Both the position numbers and the translations under genes were made by a program. Source: JAVZLH01 sp038883475 (lineage in GTDB: Archaea; Thermoproteota; Bathyarchaeia; Bathyarchaeales; Bathycorpusculaceae). Taken from it: a DNA stretch of 64,000 nucleotides. The notes beneath the pieces are model-generated. The model made no database searches and was not told the origin of the DNA. It worked only from the letters and a program-made list of their open reading frames with translations. The DNA lies in contig JAVZMA010000007.1 in the NCBI GenBank assembly GCA_038883475.1, positions 1-64,000 of the forward strand. Direction: 5' to 3'. Positions 37,736-46,631 of the stretch are shown piece after piece. Each line of letters begins with the position of its first letter. Positions within the stretch are counted from its first letter, which is position 1.

Positions 37736-38498
37736 ATTTTTTTATGGCTGTTAAGGCTGCTCCAAAAGCACATATTATTTGAGGTTCTTGCGGCAGAATA
37801 GGCTTTAACCCTATTCTTTTGCTCAATGCTTCAACAAAACCAGGGTTTTTTGTGACTCCACCAGTGAATGCCACATCCTTTTCGAATCCTATTCTGCTTG
37901 CCATGTTAAATATTCTTTCAGCTATCGCATGATGAAGACCAGCGATGACGTCTTCAATGTTGCATCCTTGGCTTATATGGGATATGACTTCTGACTCGGC
38001 GAAAACTGTGCATGTGCTGCTTATTTTGACCGGGTTTGAGGATTCAAAGTGTAGCGTGCCAAGCTCTTCTATTGGTTTTCCAAGAATTGTCGCCATAACC
38101 TCTAGAAACCTTCCAGTTCCAGCTGCGCACTTGTCATTCATAACAAAGTCTAAAACTCTTCCGTTTTCATCCATCCTAATGGCTTTAGAGTCTTGTCCGC
38201 CCACGTCAATAATTGTTCTTGCTGACGGAAAGAGTTTGTGAATTCCTCGCGAAATGCATGTGATTTCGGAAGATGTAGCGTTCGCGTTAACTAAGGCTCT
38301 TCCATATCCCGTTGCAACTGTGTAAAGAATATTCTTTCGATTTAGGTTTGATTTTTCAAGCGCCCTTTTTACGGCTTCTTCAGATGAGACTTTAAAGTTT
38401 ATTCCAGAAGGGACTATGGCGTATGAAACGATTTCCTCCCTGTCGTCGGCTATAACAACTTTTGTTGCAGAGGCTCCAGCGTCTATTCCAGCGTACAT
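37728..38498 (-). CDS. 2-hydroxyacyl-CoA dehydratase activase (HgdC/BadG family)
   Basis: A 256-aa ATPase that injects a high-energy electron into the dehydratase. ASKHA-fold motifs GIDAGASATK (N-terminus) and DVGGQDSK are present. The two cysteines that hold the [4Fe-4S] cluster at the dimer interface are visible in NDKCAAGTGRF and SSTCTVFAESE. It starts one base inside the upstream dehydratase stop (TAATG). Being a single activase, it fits the dehydratase type and not the two-subunit ATPase of benzoyl-CoA reductase. Confidence 0.92.
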   Translation of the reverse strand: MYAGIDAGASATKVVIADDREEIVSYAIVPSGINFKVSSEEAVKRALEKSNLNRKNILYTVATGYGRALVNANATSSEITCISRGIHKLFPSARTIIDVGGQDSKAIRMDENGRVLDFVMNDKCAAGTGRFLEVMATILGKPIEELGTLHFESSNPVKISSTCTVFAESEVISHISQGCNIEDVIAGLHHAIAERIFNMASRIGFEKDVAFTGGVTKNPGFVEALSKRIGLKPILPQEPQIICAFGAALTAIKKST

Positions 38499-39709
38499 TA
38501 GCTTTCCCCTAAAACCTCAATGAAAGCGTCGATTCTGTTTTTTATTTGGGCTTCAGCATATTGCCTAGGGTCTGCCATGTCTGCCTCGAACAAGAGATAA
38601 GGCACATTGAATTCGCTGCTTATGGCTTCTGCCGTTATCAGTTGTGGGGCAGACCATGTTTTGCAGCTTCTATTAGCGAATAAGACTGCTCCATCTATGT
38701 TGTATTCTTTGATGCTTTTCAGAAATCTTTCAATTCGAAGATCTATGTCAACATTTAATCCCATAGACAAAACTTTTCTCGCTATGCTTTCCAGCAGTTT
38801 TGAAGCGTCTAGTCTGCAAGCCCAAGCTTCGCTGTAGGGTTCGTAAACGAAAACTGCCCCCTTATCCTCAAAATATTTTATGAGGTCGAAGGCGTACCAA
38901 AGCCATATTCCATCAAAAAGCAATCTATACTTCTCGTTTTCTATTATTCCCTCACCTTTGTTGACTTTCTCTTTCACTTCTTTAAGAAGCTCTTCATAAA
39001 ATTGAACCGCTTCCTCTGTTCCCTGCATCACTACGAGGGGGAAAATGTCTGAGGCGGAATCTCGACCGCCAAGCGGGCACGGCTTATGCCTTCTAAGTTT
39101 TAATGTTTCAAGCCACAACTCGCTTGCTCTGTCTGAAAGTTTAACGGCTTCAACAAGTTTTTCCTCGTCATACTTTAACCCAAACTTTTCTTCAGCCAAC
39201 CTTATGAGGCTTTCCAACTGCTTAACAACATAATCCAAAACGTAATTGTTAAGATCTTCAGCAGCCAAAACATAAGGAGCCTCGCCAACAAACAATGGTG
39301 TTCCAAGATGCATGTGTAGGCTCTGCCACCACTTGACGTAAACATCGCATGAGTTTCTAAATGTTACCAGAAGGTCTGGAGGCGGCATAAGCCCGCTCAT
39401 TCCGCTGAGGGCATAGCCCAAAGTGCATCGGCTGTATGAGCATAAGTTTTGGGAATATCCCTTTCTTTCCGATTCTTCAAGAAAATCTAGTATAAATCCG
39501 CGGGCGCTGCACATGGCGCTGAAATGTTCTGGGGCAACTGGGTAAATGTCTAAGGCGCGTAATAATTCTACTGGTGTGAAAACGGTTATCCAAGCAACTG
39601 GTTTGCCTTGGGCTTTGGCTTCTGAAGCTTTCGCAAAATATTCTAGGATGAGTTCGCCTATTTTTCTGGTTGTTTGAAGGATGCGGCTTCTTCCTTTTTC
39701 TCCGCTCAT
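38498..39709 (-). CDS. 2-hydroxyacyl-CoA dehydratase subunit (HgdB/BcrC-like)
   Basis: A 403-aa iron-sulfur subunit of the dehydratase family. Conserved pieces include AWITVFTPVELLRALDIYP near 40-60, CSYSRCTLGYALSG near 90-103 with cluster cysteines, and FANRSCKTWS near 343. ATG at 39709 is chosen since AGGTGG lies 5 bases upstream; a GTG three codons earlier would overlap the preceding gene. Forms the heterodimer with the 39711-40802 product. Confidence 0.88.
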   Translation of the reverse strand: MSGEKGRSRILQTTRKIGELILEYFAKASEAKAQGKPVAWITVFTPVELLRALDIYPVAPEHFSAMCSARGFILDFLEESERKGYSQNLCSYSRCTLGYALSGMSGLMPPPDLLVTFRNSCDVYVKWWQSLHMHLGTPLFVGEAPYVLAAEDLNNYVLDYVVKQLESLIRLAEEKFGLKYDEEKLVEAVKLSDRASELWLETLKLRRHKPCPLGGRDSASDIFPLVVMQGTEEAVQFYEELLKEVKEKVNKGEGIIENEKYRLLFDGIWLWYAFDLIKYFEDKGAVFVYEPYSEAWACRLDASKLLESIARKVLSMGLNVDIDLRIERFLKSIKEYNIDGAVLFANRSCKTWSAPQLITAEAISSEFNVPYLLFEADMADPRQYAEAQIKNRIDAFIEVLGES

Positions 39710-39710
39710 T

Positions 39711-40802
39711 TTAACCACCTATTGATTCGATAAAGGCTTCAATTCTGGTTTTAATTCTGCTAATTTCCTGCGTCGGGTTCTCATAATCTATCAGCATTGT
39801 GGGAACCCCTTCTTTCGCAAAAGCATCTTTCACGTGCACGCTATCATATAATATTGGGTCACAGAATCTCTCAGCAAAGGTTATCACTCCTTGCGCTTTG
39901 AACTCTTTAATCATGGAAGCTATGTATTCAAGCCTCTGTTGGAGCGGTCCATGAGATGGGCAAGGTGTTCTTCTAAGATACCTATATGCAAGAGCTGAAA
40001 TCGGGTCTTGAGATTCTTCCACGTTGCTCCAGAAATATCTTGAGCCTGTGCACAAATCGTCAGATGCTACAAAACCGCCGGAATCTTCGATCAGCTTTAT
40101 CAAGTTGAGGTCGTAAACTGTTGTTCCATTTATGTGCAGTCGAACTTTGCCTGCTTTGCCGATGTTGCTTTTGAAGTTTAGGGCTTTGATTTGGGCGTTG
40201 CTCTCTCCCTTCGGCATCCACATACTTGCAAGAACAAGCTTGAAACGGTCCGAGGCGTCGACACCGTATTTTCCGCCGCTGTTCAGCATGTAAACTTCTT
40301 TAAGTAAACTTCTGTTCTCGTTGCAGAGTTTTACGGCATCCAACAAACCGTCATCATCAACTTTTGCGTCAAAATTTTCCGCTAAAAAATTTTTAAACCG
40401 TAAAAGCTCCATCTTAAAGAAGTCTAGGGAAGAATGGTCTTCCGTGTTATGCGGCACTCTTAGGAGAAAAACTGGCTTTTTCGTCTTCTTCTTAACTATG
40501 TCGTAAAGCCTCCACATTGGGTCACATGTGTGAGCCAAAACAAAACCGCCGAAAAACTCTTCCAGCTTGAGGATGTTTTCAAGCGTGGCGCTGGCGAAGG
40601 GGCAGATAAAACTTGGTGTCAAGGTGCTGGTGCTTGCTCCAATATTAGATATTCTGTACGGTTGAAGTCCAGCTGAGATTATTAATTCCTCTGGAACGTA
40701 ACTGCATGTGTAGCCTAAGACCTTAACTCCTGAATTCTTGTATTTGTTTAATTGTTCGGCTGGATTCTCGCATAAGCTGCTTATGTTGGCTGGTACTTTC
40801 AT
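39711..40802 (-). CDS. 2-hydroxyacyl-CoA dehydratase subunit (HgdA/BcrB-like)
   Basis: A 363-aa partner subunit. Landmarks: GYTCSYVPEELIISAGLQPYR near 30-50, SFICPFASATLENIL near 62-76, LAHTCDPMWRLYD near 90-102, TFAERFCDP near 305. Cysteines in the first three supply the [4Fe-4S] ligands. First gene of a three-gene operon of two dehydratase subunits and one activase. Known members act on lactyl-, phenyllactyl-, hydroxyglutaryl- or hydroxyisocaproyl-CoA, and the chain here is unknown. Confidence 0.88.
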   Translation of the reverse strand: MKVPANISSLCENPAEQLNKYKNSGVKVLGYTCSYVPEELIISAGLQPYRISNIGASTSTLTPSFICPFASATLENILKLEEFFGGFVLAHTCDPMWRLYDIVKKKTKKPVFLLRVPHNTEDHSSLDFFKMELLRFKNFLAENFDAKVDDDGLLDAVKLCNENRSLLKEVYMLNSGGKYGVDASDRFKLVLASMWMPKGESNAQIKALNFKSNIGKAGKVRLHINGTTVYDLNLIKLIEDSGGFVASDDLCTGSRYFWSNVEESQDPISALAYRYLRRTPCPSHGPLQQRLEYIASMIKEFKAQGVITFAERFCDPILYDSVHVKDAFAKEGVPTMLIDYENPTQEISRIKTRIEAFIESIGG

Positions 40803-40887
40803 GTTTCAGACTAATGGCAAGGTTAAATAAAAATGTTCAAACTTGCCAGAAGCTTTACGAAGATTAAAAAAAGGAAAAATGGTGTGT

Positions 40888-41688
40888 CTATCTTCCTTTA
40901 AACTTTGGTGTTCTCTTTTCGAAGAAGGCTGCAACGCCTTCAACTATGTCTTCAGACTTCGCGCAGGTCAAAGCTCCTTCAACCATCAGCTTGTTTCCTT
41001 CCTCCCTGCTAATTTCCATGGCTCTTGCAAGTATATTCTTGGCTATTCGAATAGCTATCGGACCCTTAGTTGCCAGTGTTCCAGCCATATAAATTGCCGT
41101 AGACCTCAACTCCTCTGGTGGAACAACTTTGTTAACGAAACCTATTCTTTCAGCCTCTTTAGCGTCGATACGTTCTCCTGTAAGAACTATTTGGGCTGCC
41201 CTTGCTCTTCCAATGATTTTGGCCAGTCGGACGCATCCTCCCCAGGAGGGGATTAGGCCCAAACCAACTTCTGGCGTCCCGATTGCGGCTTTTTCAGACG
41301 CTATTCTTATGTCGCATGCTGCTGCGAGCTCTAGTCCCCCACCGAGCGCGTATCCGTTTATGGCAGCTATAACTGGTTTGTCGAAGGTTTCTATTTTGTC
41401 GAAAACTTTTAGACCCAGCTCTACTCTAGCTCTTATTTCATCATCGCTTCCACCCGCTTCGCTTAGGTCGGCTCCGGCGCTGAAGGCTCTGCCTGCTCCA
41501 GTTATTATTACGCTTCTTATTTTGTCATCTTTTCTTATTTCTTCAAGCACTGCGTCTAATTCTTCGAGTAAGCCTCTGCTTAGGGAGTTTAGGGCGTCTG
41601 GTCTGTTCAATGTTATTATAGCTATGTTTTCTTCCTCTGGCATCAAGAAACTCGACACTTTTTCGTAAATTATATACTTATATTCCAT
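40888..41688 (-). CDS. Enoyl-CoA hydratase/isomerase (crotonase family)
   Basis: A 266-aa crotonase-fold enzyme adding water to 2-enoyl-CoA. The oxyanion-hole motif GAGRAFSAGADL near 64-75, ALGGGLELAAACD near 110-122 and GTPEVGLGLIPSWGG near 134-148 with a catalytic-position Glu are present. It lies on the same strand upstream of the dehydratase operon and supplies the hydratase missing from the 3-hydroxyacyl-CoA dehydrogenase. Confidence 0.93.
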   Translation of the reverse strand: MEYKYIIYEKVSSFLMPEEENIAIITLNRPDALNSLSRGLLEELDAVLEEIRKDDKIRSVIITGAGRAFSAGADLSEAGGSDDEIRARVELGLKVFDKIETFDKPVIAAINGYALGGGLELAAACDIRIASEKAAIGTPEVGLGLIPSWGGCVRLAKIIGRARAAQIVLTGERIDAKEAERIGFVNKVVPPEELRSTAIYMAGTLATKGPIAIRIAKNILARAMEISREEGNKLMVEGALTCAKSEDIVEGVAAFFEKRTPKFKGR

Positions 41689-41825
41689 GAAGCCTTCACC
41701 TTTTTACTTTAGTGAAAAACCTATATTCCATAAAAGTCTTTTTATGCATTTTTGCCTAACTGGATGTTGTAAAGTAAAATTTATTTGAAGAATCAAAAAT
41801 AGGCATGCTTAGCTGGTGAAGATAA

Positions 41826-42884
41826 ATGTGTCCTGCAGAAAACAAGATAAGGTTTGGATGCTTCTTGCCTGTTCCAGCAACTCCAGTGGATAAACTGTTC
41901 AAAATAGCCAAAATGAACGAAGAAGCTGGCTTCGACTCAATATGGTTTCCAGACCACCTCCTATTTATACCGCCTGGAATTGTGCCTGAAGCGTGGACGA
42001 TGTTGGCGGCAACCGCCACCTTAACCTCAAATGCTCTTTTAGGAACATGCGTCAGCGACCCGCACAGATACAACCCCGCAGTTCTCGCCCAAAAAGCTGC
42101 AACTGTAGACCAGATTTCCGGCGGTCGCGTAATTCTTGGTTTGGGCGCTGGGGAAGCCATGAACCTAGAGCCTTTTGGAATAGATTGGAGTAAGCCTGTT
42201 TCTAAGCTTGTTGAAGCTGTTAAGATTATGCGTAGGCTTTGGGCTGGCGAAGTGTTGAATTATGATGGCGAGTTTTGGAGGTTTAAGGATGCCTTTTTGC
42301 AGATTACCCCAGTTAAAGGTAAGATTCCAATATATCTTGGAGCTAACAGCCCGCGAACTTTAAGATTGACTGGTGAGTTGGCTGACGGCTGGCTGCCTAT
42401 TCCTTTTCCTCCGAGGCTTTATAGGGAACGCTTAAAGTTTGTCAAAGAGGGCGCTGAAAAGGCTGGGCGCTCAATCAGCGAGATTGACATTGGAATCCAC
42501 TTATACACTTGCGTTGCTGAAAAAGCCGAAGACGCGTATAAGCGGATTGAATCTATAAAGGCTCAGATAATTCCATCGCCTGAGCTTTTGGTGGAAGCTG
42601 GTTACAATGTTGATTTGCCTGAGGATTTGCGGTCTATTTCATTTTTTAAGGCGCTTGCAGACCCCGCGTGGGCGGAGAAGTTTTTGGCTTACGGTGAGCT
42701 TATTCCCAACGAGGCTGCCATCGAATTTTCTGTTGCTGGAACAGTTGATGACTGCATTGAGAAGATAAGTGAGTATGTGAAGATTGGGGCAAGGCATATT
42801 CTGCTCATAAACGCTGGTCCAGACCCAAGGTATGTTTTGAAGGTTTACAGCGAAAAAATAATACCTTACTTTAAATCAGGGTGA
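41826..42884 (+). CDS. Luciferase-like (LLM class) oxidoreductase, possibly F420-dependent
   Basis: A 352-aa TIM-barrel oxidoreductase. The patterns NEEAGFDSIWFPDHL near 32-46, TCVSDPHRYNPAVLAQ near 72-87 and LGLGAGEAMNLEPFG near 105-119 fit the F420-dependent branch (F420-dependent sugar or alcohol dehydrogenases and methylene-H4MPT reductase). Which reaction it catalyses is not clear; a methylene-tetrahydromethanopterin reductase role cannot be excluded. GGTGA precedes the ATG. Stands alone between the island and the Hdr genes. Confidence 0.75.
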   Translation: MCPAENKIRFGCFLPVPATPVDKLFKIAKMNEEAGFDSIWFPDHLLFIPPGIVPEAWTMLAATATLTSNALLGTCVSDPHRYNPAVLAQKAATVDQISGGRVILGLGAGEAMNLEPFGIDWSKPVSKLVEAVKIMRRLWAGEVLNYDGEFWRFKDAFLQITPVKGKIPIYLGANSPRTLRLTGELADGWLPIPFPPRLYRERLKFVKEGAEKAGRSISEIDIGIHLYTCVAEKAEDAYKRIESIKAQIIPSPELLVEAGYNVDLPEDLRSISFFKALADPAWAEKFLAYGELIPNEAAIEFSVAGTVDDCIEKISEYVKIGARHILLINAGPDPRYVLKVYSEKIIPYFKSG

Positions 42885-42917
42885 TTTTGTAAATAAGGGT
42901 TTGTTGAGTGAACAGCT

Positions 42918-44027
42918 TTAAAGGGCAAGCGAGACCAGTTCTGCCACGTCTAGGACTTGGATTTTCCCCTCAAACCCCGTGGTTTTAACAGCATCCTCTA
43001 TTGTTAAAAGGCAGAATGGACACGCGACAGCTATCACTTCTGCGCCCGCTTCAGCAGCGTCTTTTACTCTGGTTTCCGCCAGTCTTGGTCCTGGAATGTC
43101 AACCCACATTCTGCCTCCACCTCCTTCGCAGCATAAGCTTCTAGCCCTTGAACGGTCAAATTCCAAAAGTTTTACGCCTGGGAGGCTTTCTATTACTTTT
43201 CTTGGTTCTTCGTAGATGCCGTTTTGTTTGCCTAGGAAGCATGGGTCGTGGTATATGACTTTCTTGTTGACTTCTTTTGTGAAGTTCAGTTTCTTTTCGT
43301 CTATCAGCTTTGCTAGCAGTTGTGTGTGGTGTTTGATTTCGAAAGCGGTTTGGTTGTATCTGTTTTTGAAGGCGTGGAATCCGTGCGGACAGCTTGTCAC
43401 CGCTTGTTTTATGTTGTATTTGTTGAATGTTTTCATGTTCTCTTCCACTAGAAAATCAAACAAGCCTTTTTCACCCATTCCATAAACTTCGTTTCCGCAA
43501 CAACTTTCCTCGTCGCCTAAAACGCCGAAGTTTAATCCAGCCTTCTCAAAACATTTTACGAGACTTTTAGCTACTTCCTGAACTCTTGTGTCGTAGGCGG
43601 CTGTACAGCCAACATAATAGAGGATTTCTGCGCCTTGAGAAATGTGCTTTAGGTTTAAGCCTTGGCTCCATTCTGAGCGTTTGTTGCGTATTCTTCCCCA
43701 TGGGTTTCCGTTTTTGAATATGCTTTCCAACGCGTCTCTTATTGTTGGGGAAATTTGTCCTTCTTCAACCGCCATGCTTCTTATGTCTATGAGGAACTCG
43801 TATGGGTTTATTTCCTTTGGGCATCTTACGCCGCATGTGGAGCATGTTGTGCAGCTCCAGACTTCGTTTTGCGGGTGGATTGTTAGTTTGCCGAGGGTGG
43901 CTACTTCCCGCATATACTTCCTAATGTTTAATCCTGCTTTTCTCGAAACTGGGCAACTTCCAGTGCATGTTCCACATTGGATGCATTCGAGAAGCTTGTG
44001 TTTTTGGACTAGTTCTTGCGGGTTCAT
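42918..44027 (-). CDS. HdrD-like iron-sulfur protein (HdrC-HdrB fusion)
   Basis: A 369-aa protein joining an HdrC-like ferredoxin part (CIQCGTCTGSCP near 15-26 and CTTCSTCGVRCP near 59-70) to two CCG domains of the HdrB type (ESCCGNE near 188 and SLCCEGGGG near 313; ACPFC near 342). Such proteins pass electrons to disulfides, quinones or between flavoproteins. It is divergent from HdrA1 with 93 bases between, suggesting the two form one complex. Proximity to acyl-CoA dehydrogenase genes allows a role in acyl-CoA oxidation. The substrate is unproven. Confidence 0.82.
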   Translation of the reverse strand: MNPQELVQKHKLLECIQCGTCTGSCPVSRKAGLNIRKYMREVATLGKLTIHPQNEVWSCTTCSTCGVRCPKEINPYEFLIDIRSMAVEEGQISPTIRDALESIFKNGNPWGRIRNKRSEWSQGLNLKHISQGAEILYYVGCTAAYDTRVQEVAKSLVKCFEKAGLNFGVLGDEESCCGNEVYGMGEKGLFDFLVEENMKTFNKYNIKQAVTSCPHGFHAFKNRYNQTAFEIKHHTQLLAKLIDEKKLNFTKEVNKKVIYHDPCFLGKQNGIYEEPRKVIESLPGVKLLEFDRSRARSLCCEGGGGRMWVDIPGPRLAETRVKDAAEAGAEVIAVACPFCLLTIEDAVKTTGFEGKIQVLDVAELVSLAL

Positions 44028-44120
44028 TTTAACATCACTTTTTAGTGAGTTGAAGCATAAATTTTTAATAAGTCTTTTCCTCAGTATGTGCTAAAACTAT
44101 CATGGAAATGAGGGATTGCG

Positions 44121-46493
44121 TTGGCTGAGAGGAAGCTTCCTAAAATTGGAATTTTCGTCTGCGAATGCGGTGGAAACATCGGCGATGTTGTTGATGTTAA
44201 GGCTGTTGTTGACGCTGTCAAGAACTGGGAAGGAGTTGCCGTAGCCAAGTATCACAAGTACTTGTGTTCTAAGCCAGCTCAAGAAATGATTCTTGAAGCT
44301 ATTAAGAAGGAGAATTTGGAGAGGGTTGTTGTTGCAAGCTGCACTCCGAGGATGCACCTAGCCACTTTCCAGAGCGTCTTGGAGAGGGCTGGTTTAAATC
44401 CTTACATGCTTGAGTTTGTTAACATCCGTGAACAGGACTCTTGGGTTCATGGACCTCATGCTTCAGCGGAAGCCACGAGGAAGGCTATTAGCCTCATTAG
44501 GGGTGGTTATGAGCGTAGCATTGCGCTTGAGCCTTTGGAGGCTGTGAGTGAAAAGGCTTCTAGGGATATTCTTATTGTTGGGGGTGGAATTGCTGGGATT
44601 ATGGCTGCTCTTGAGCTTGGTTATTTGGGTTATAAGGTTCATTTGGTTGAGCGTAAGCCCAGCATCGGCGGTAACATGGCTAAGTTAACCAAGGTTTTTC
44701 CAACTTTGGACTGTGCCCAGTGTATTCTTACTCCGCGGATGGCTGAGGTTGGAAGGAACCCCAATGTGAATTTGCTTACTTATGCTGAGGTTATGGAGGT
44801 TAGTGGGCGTCCCGGCAATTTTAATGTGAAGGTGTTTATGAAACCCCGCGGTGTTGACGTTCAAAAGTGTAGGAGCTGCGGTGTCTGCGCCAAGGTTTGT
44901 CCAGTTATTGTTCCAGACGAGTTTAATGAGGGTTTAGCAACACGGAAGGCTGCTTACATTGAGTTTCCGCAAGCTGTTCCTTCAGCTTACGCTATAGACT
45001 TTAACGCTTGTAACAAGTGCCGCAAGTGTGAGCAGCTTTGTCCCGCAAAAGCCATTAACATTGATGATAAGGGGCAAGTTGTTGAGTTGAAGGTTGGCGC
45101 GATTATTTTGGCTACTGGCTACGAGCTTTATGATGCGCGTAAGCTTGAGACTTTCGGTTTTGGTGTTTACAAAGATGTTATCACGATGATGCAGTTGGAG
45201 AGGCTTGTTTCCGCAACTGGACCAACCGGGGGTTTTGTGAAGCGGGCTGATGGCAGCGACGTGCGGAAAGTGGCTATTGTGCTTTGTGCTGGTTCAAGGG
45301 ATAGGAACCACATTCCTTATTGTAGCCGCATCTGTTGTATGTATGCTTTGAAGCAGGCTTTTGTGCTTAAGAAGATGCTTGGGGTTGACGTTACAATTTA
45401 TTACACTGATATTAGGGCGACTGGTAAGGGCTATGAGGACTTGTATTGGAGAGACCAGGAAGCAGGGGTTGTTTTTGTTCGTGGGAAGGTTGCTGAGGTT
45501 TACAAGAATAATAGTAATGGGAAGCTTGTGGTTTTGGCTGAGGACACTTTGACTGGCGAGGTTGGCGAGGCGGAGTTTGACATGGTTGCTTTGGCTACTC
45601 CAATGGTTCCTTCCTCTGGTTTGAAGGAGTTATGCGACAAGATGAAGGTTTCCATTGGCGAGGATGGCTTTGTCACTGAGAAGCATCCTAAACTTGACCC
45701 TGTTGACTCGCTTATCACTGGAGTTTTTGTTTGCGGTTGTGCTTTAAGCCCCAAGGATGTGAGGGACACTGTTTCTGATGCTTTAGGCGCTTCGGCTAGG
45801 GCTGCTTTGTTCCTTAAAAGCGATTATGTAACCACCAGTCCAGAGAAGGCTTTTGTCATCGCCGATTTGTGCGATGGTTGTCAAGCTTGCGTGCCCGTCT
45901 GCCCATCCAACGCCATTACAATGGTTGAGGGCAAAGCCAAAATTGACCCCTTCATGTGTATTGGCTGTGGCGCTTGCATTCCAGTTTGTCCACGGGAGGC
46001 TATTGACTTTAAGAACTCAACTAGCCGGCAGATTTTCGGTCAGTTGCGGGGGGTTTTGGCTGAGAAGGCTGCTGGCGAGGTTAGGGTTGTTGCTTTTGTT
46101 GACAAGAATGTTGGGTATACAGGCATGGATTTCTTGGGCTTGGACAGGGCGAATTATCCAGAGAACATTCGCATTGTTGCTGTTCCTTCAACGGCTATTC
46201 TTGGAAAGAAGCATTTGCTTGCCGCCTTTGCCTATGGTGCTGACGGGGTTCTGGTCATTGAAGGAAGCGAGGAAATCGATGAGAAATTCACTAAGAAGCG
46301 TATGATTGAGATGGGCAGAGAACTTGGACAGTTCGGTGTTGAAAGCATGAGAGTGCGTTACAGCTATGTGCCTTTGCCAGTTTACAAGAAGGCTGCTGAG
46401 CTTTTCACCATGTTTACCGACAGAATTAAGAAGTTTGGACCTTTGCCAGAAGAAAAACGCAACGCCATAAAACAAAAATTGCAACTTCAGTAA
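44121..46493 (+). CDS. hdrA: HdrA paralogue 1, with a cysteine-less MvhD-like C-terminal domain
   Basis: A 790-aa electron-bifurcating flavoprotein subunit. It has the HdrA N-domain (VCECGGNIG, LCSKPAQ, ASCTPR), FAD motif VGGGIAGIMAA near 152, an inserted ferredoxin domain (CRSCGVCAKVCP and CNKCRKCEQLCP) and a C-terminal ferredoxin (CDGCQACVPVCP, CIGCGACIPVCP). From residue 654 an MvhD-like domain follows, but all five cysteine positions expected for its [2Fe-2S] cluster are gone (VDKNVGY, VPST, EGSEEID). In the N-domain REQCSWVH is REQDSWVH. Start TTG with GAGGGA upstream. Codon choice (GCT, GTT, AAG, ATT) differs from the genes that follow. Confidence 0.9.
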   Translation: MAERKLPKIGIFVCECGGNIGDVVDVKAVVDAVKNWEGVAVAKYHKYLCSKPAQEMILEAIKKENLERVVVASCTPRMHLATFQSVLERAGLNPYMLEFVNIREQDSWVHGPHASAEATRKAISLIRGGYERSIALEPLEAVSEKASRDILIVGGGIAGIMAALELGYLGYKVHLVERKPSIGGNMAKLTKVFPTLDCAQCILTPRMAEVGRNPNVNLLTYAEVMEVSGRPGNFNVKVFMKPRGVDVQKCRSCGVCAKVCPVIVPDEFNEGLATRKAAYIEFPQAVPSAYAIDFNACNKCRKCEQLCPAKAINIDDKGQVVELKVGAIILATGYELYDARKLETFGFGVYKDVITMMQLERLVSATGPTGGFVKRADGSDVRKVAIVLCAGSRDRNHIPYCSRICCMYALKQAFVLKKMLGVDVTIYYTDIRATGKGYEDLYWRDQEAGVVFVRGKVAEVYKNNSNGKLVVLAEDTLTGEVGEAEFDMVALATPMVPSSGLKELCDKMKVSIGEDGFVTEKHPKLDPVDSLITGVFVCGCALSPKDVRDTVSDALGASARAALFLKSDYVTTSPEKAFVIADLCDGCQACVPVCPSNAITMVEGKAKIDPFMCIGCGACIPVCPREAIDFKNSTSRQIFGQLRGVLAEKAAGEVRVVAFVDKNVGYTGMDFLGLDRANYPENIRIVAVPSTAILGKKHLLAAFAYGADGVLVIEGSEEIDEKFTKKRMIEMGRELGQFGVESMRVRYSYVPLPVYKKAAELFTMFTDRIKKFGPLPEEKRNAIKQKLQLQ

Positions 46494-46503
46494 TTGACTA
46501 AGC

Positions 46504-46522
46504 GTAGTTTCTCTACTTTTTT
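46504..46522 (+). terminator. Small hairpin plus T6 after hdrA1
   Basis: GTAG-TTTCT-CTAC directly followed by six T residues, 10 bases after the hdrA1 stop codon. Confidence 0.45.
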
Positions 46523-46594
46523 GAGTTAAAAACAAACCAATACCGATAGCCCCCCTCTAGATTTTCTGGGTTATGCGGATGGTTATTGTATAAG

Positions 46595-46603
46595 TTTATA
46601 TAA
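46595..46603 (+). promoter_or_regulatory. TATA box of the small winged-helix gene
   Basis: TTTATATAA, a near-consensus archaeal TATA box. Transcription would begin near 46625, just ahead of the ATG at 46632, giving an almost leaderless message. Confidence 0.6.
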
Positions 46604-46631
46604 TAGTCTGTTCATGTTAAAACCCAAAAAG

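Noticed and set aside
37728..40802. Benzoyl-CoA reductase
   Set aside because: Only one activase and two dehydratase-type subunits are present, whereas class I benzoyl-CoA reductase has four different subunits including two ATPases.
41826..42884. Firm call as methylene-tetrahydromethanopterin reductase (mer)
   Set aside because: The luciferase-like fold is clear, but the motifs fit several F420-dependent enzymes and no C1-pathway gene is adjacent.
44035..44048. Inverted repeat TCACT-TTTT-AGTGA between hdrD-like and hdrA1
   Set aside because: Short arms and an AT-rich loop; it may be chance, and it sits within the HdrD-like leader without a clear regulatory layout.
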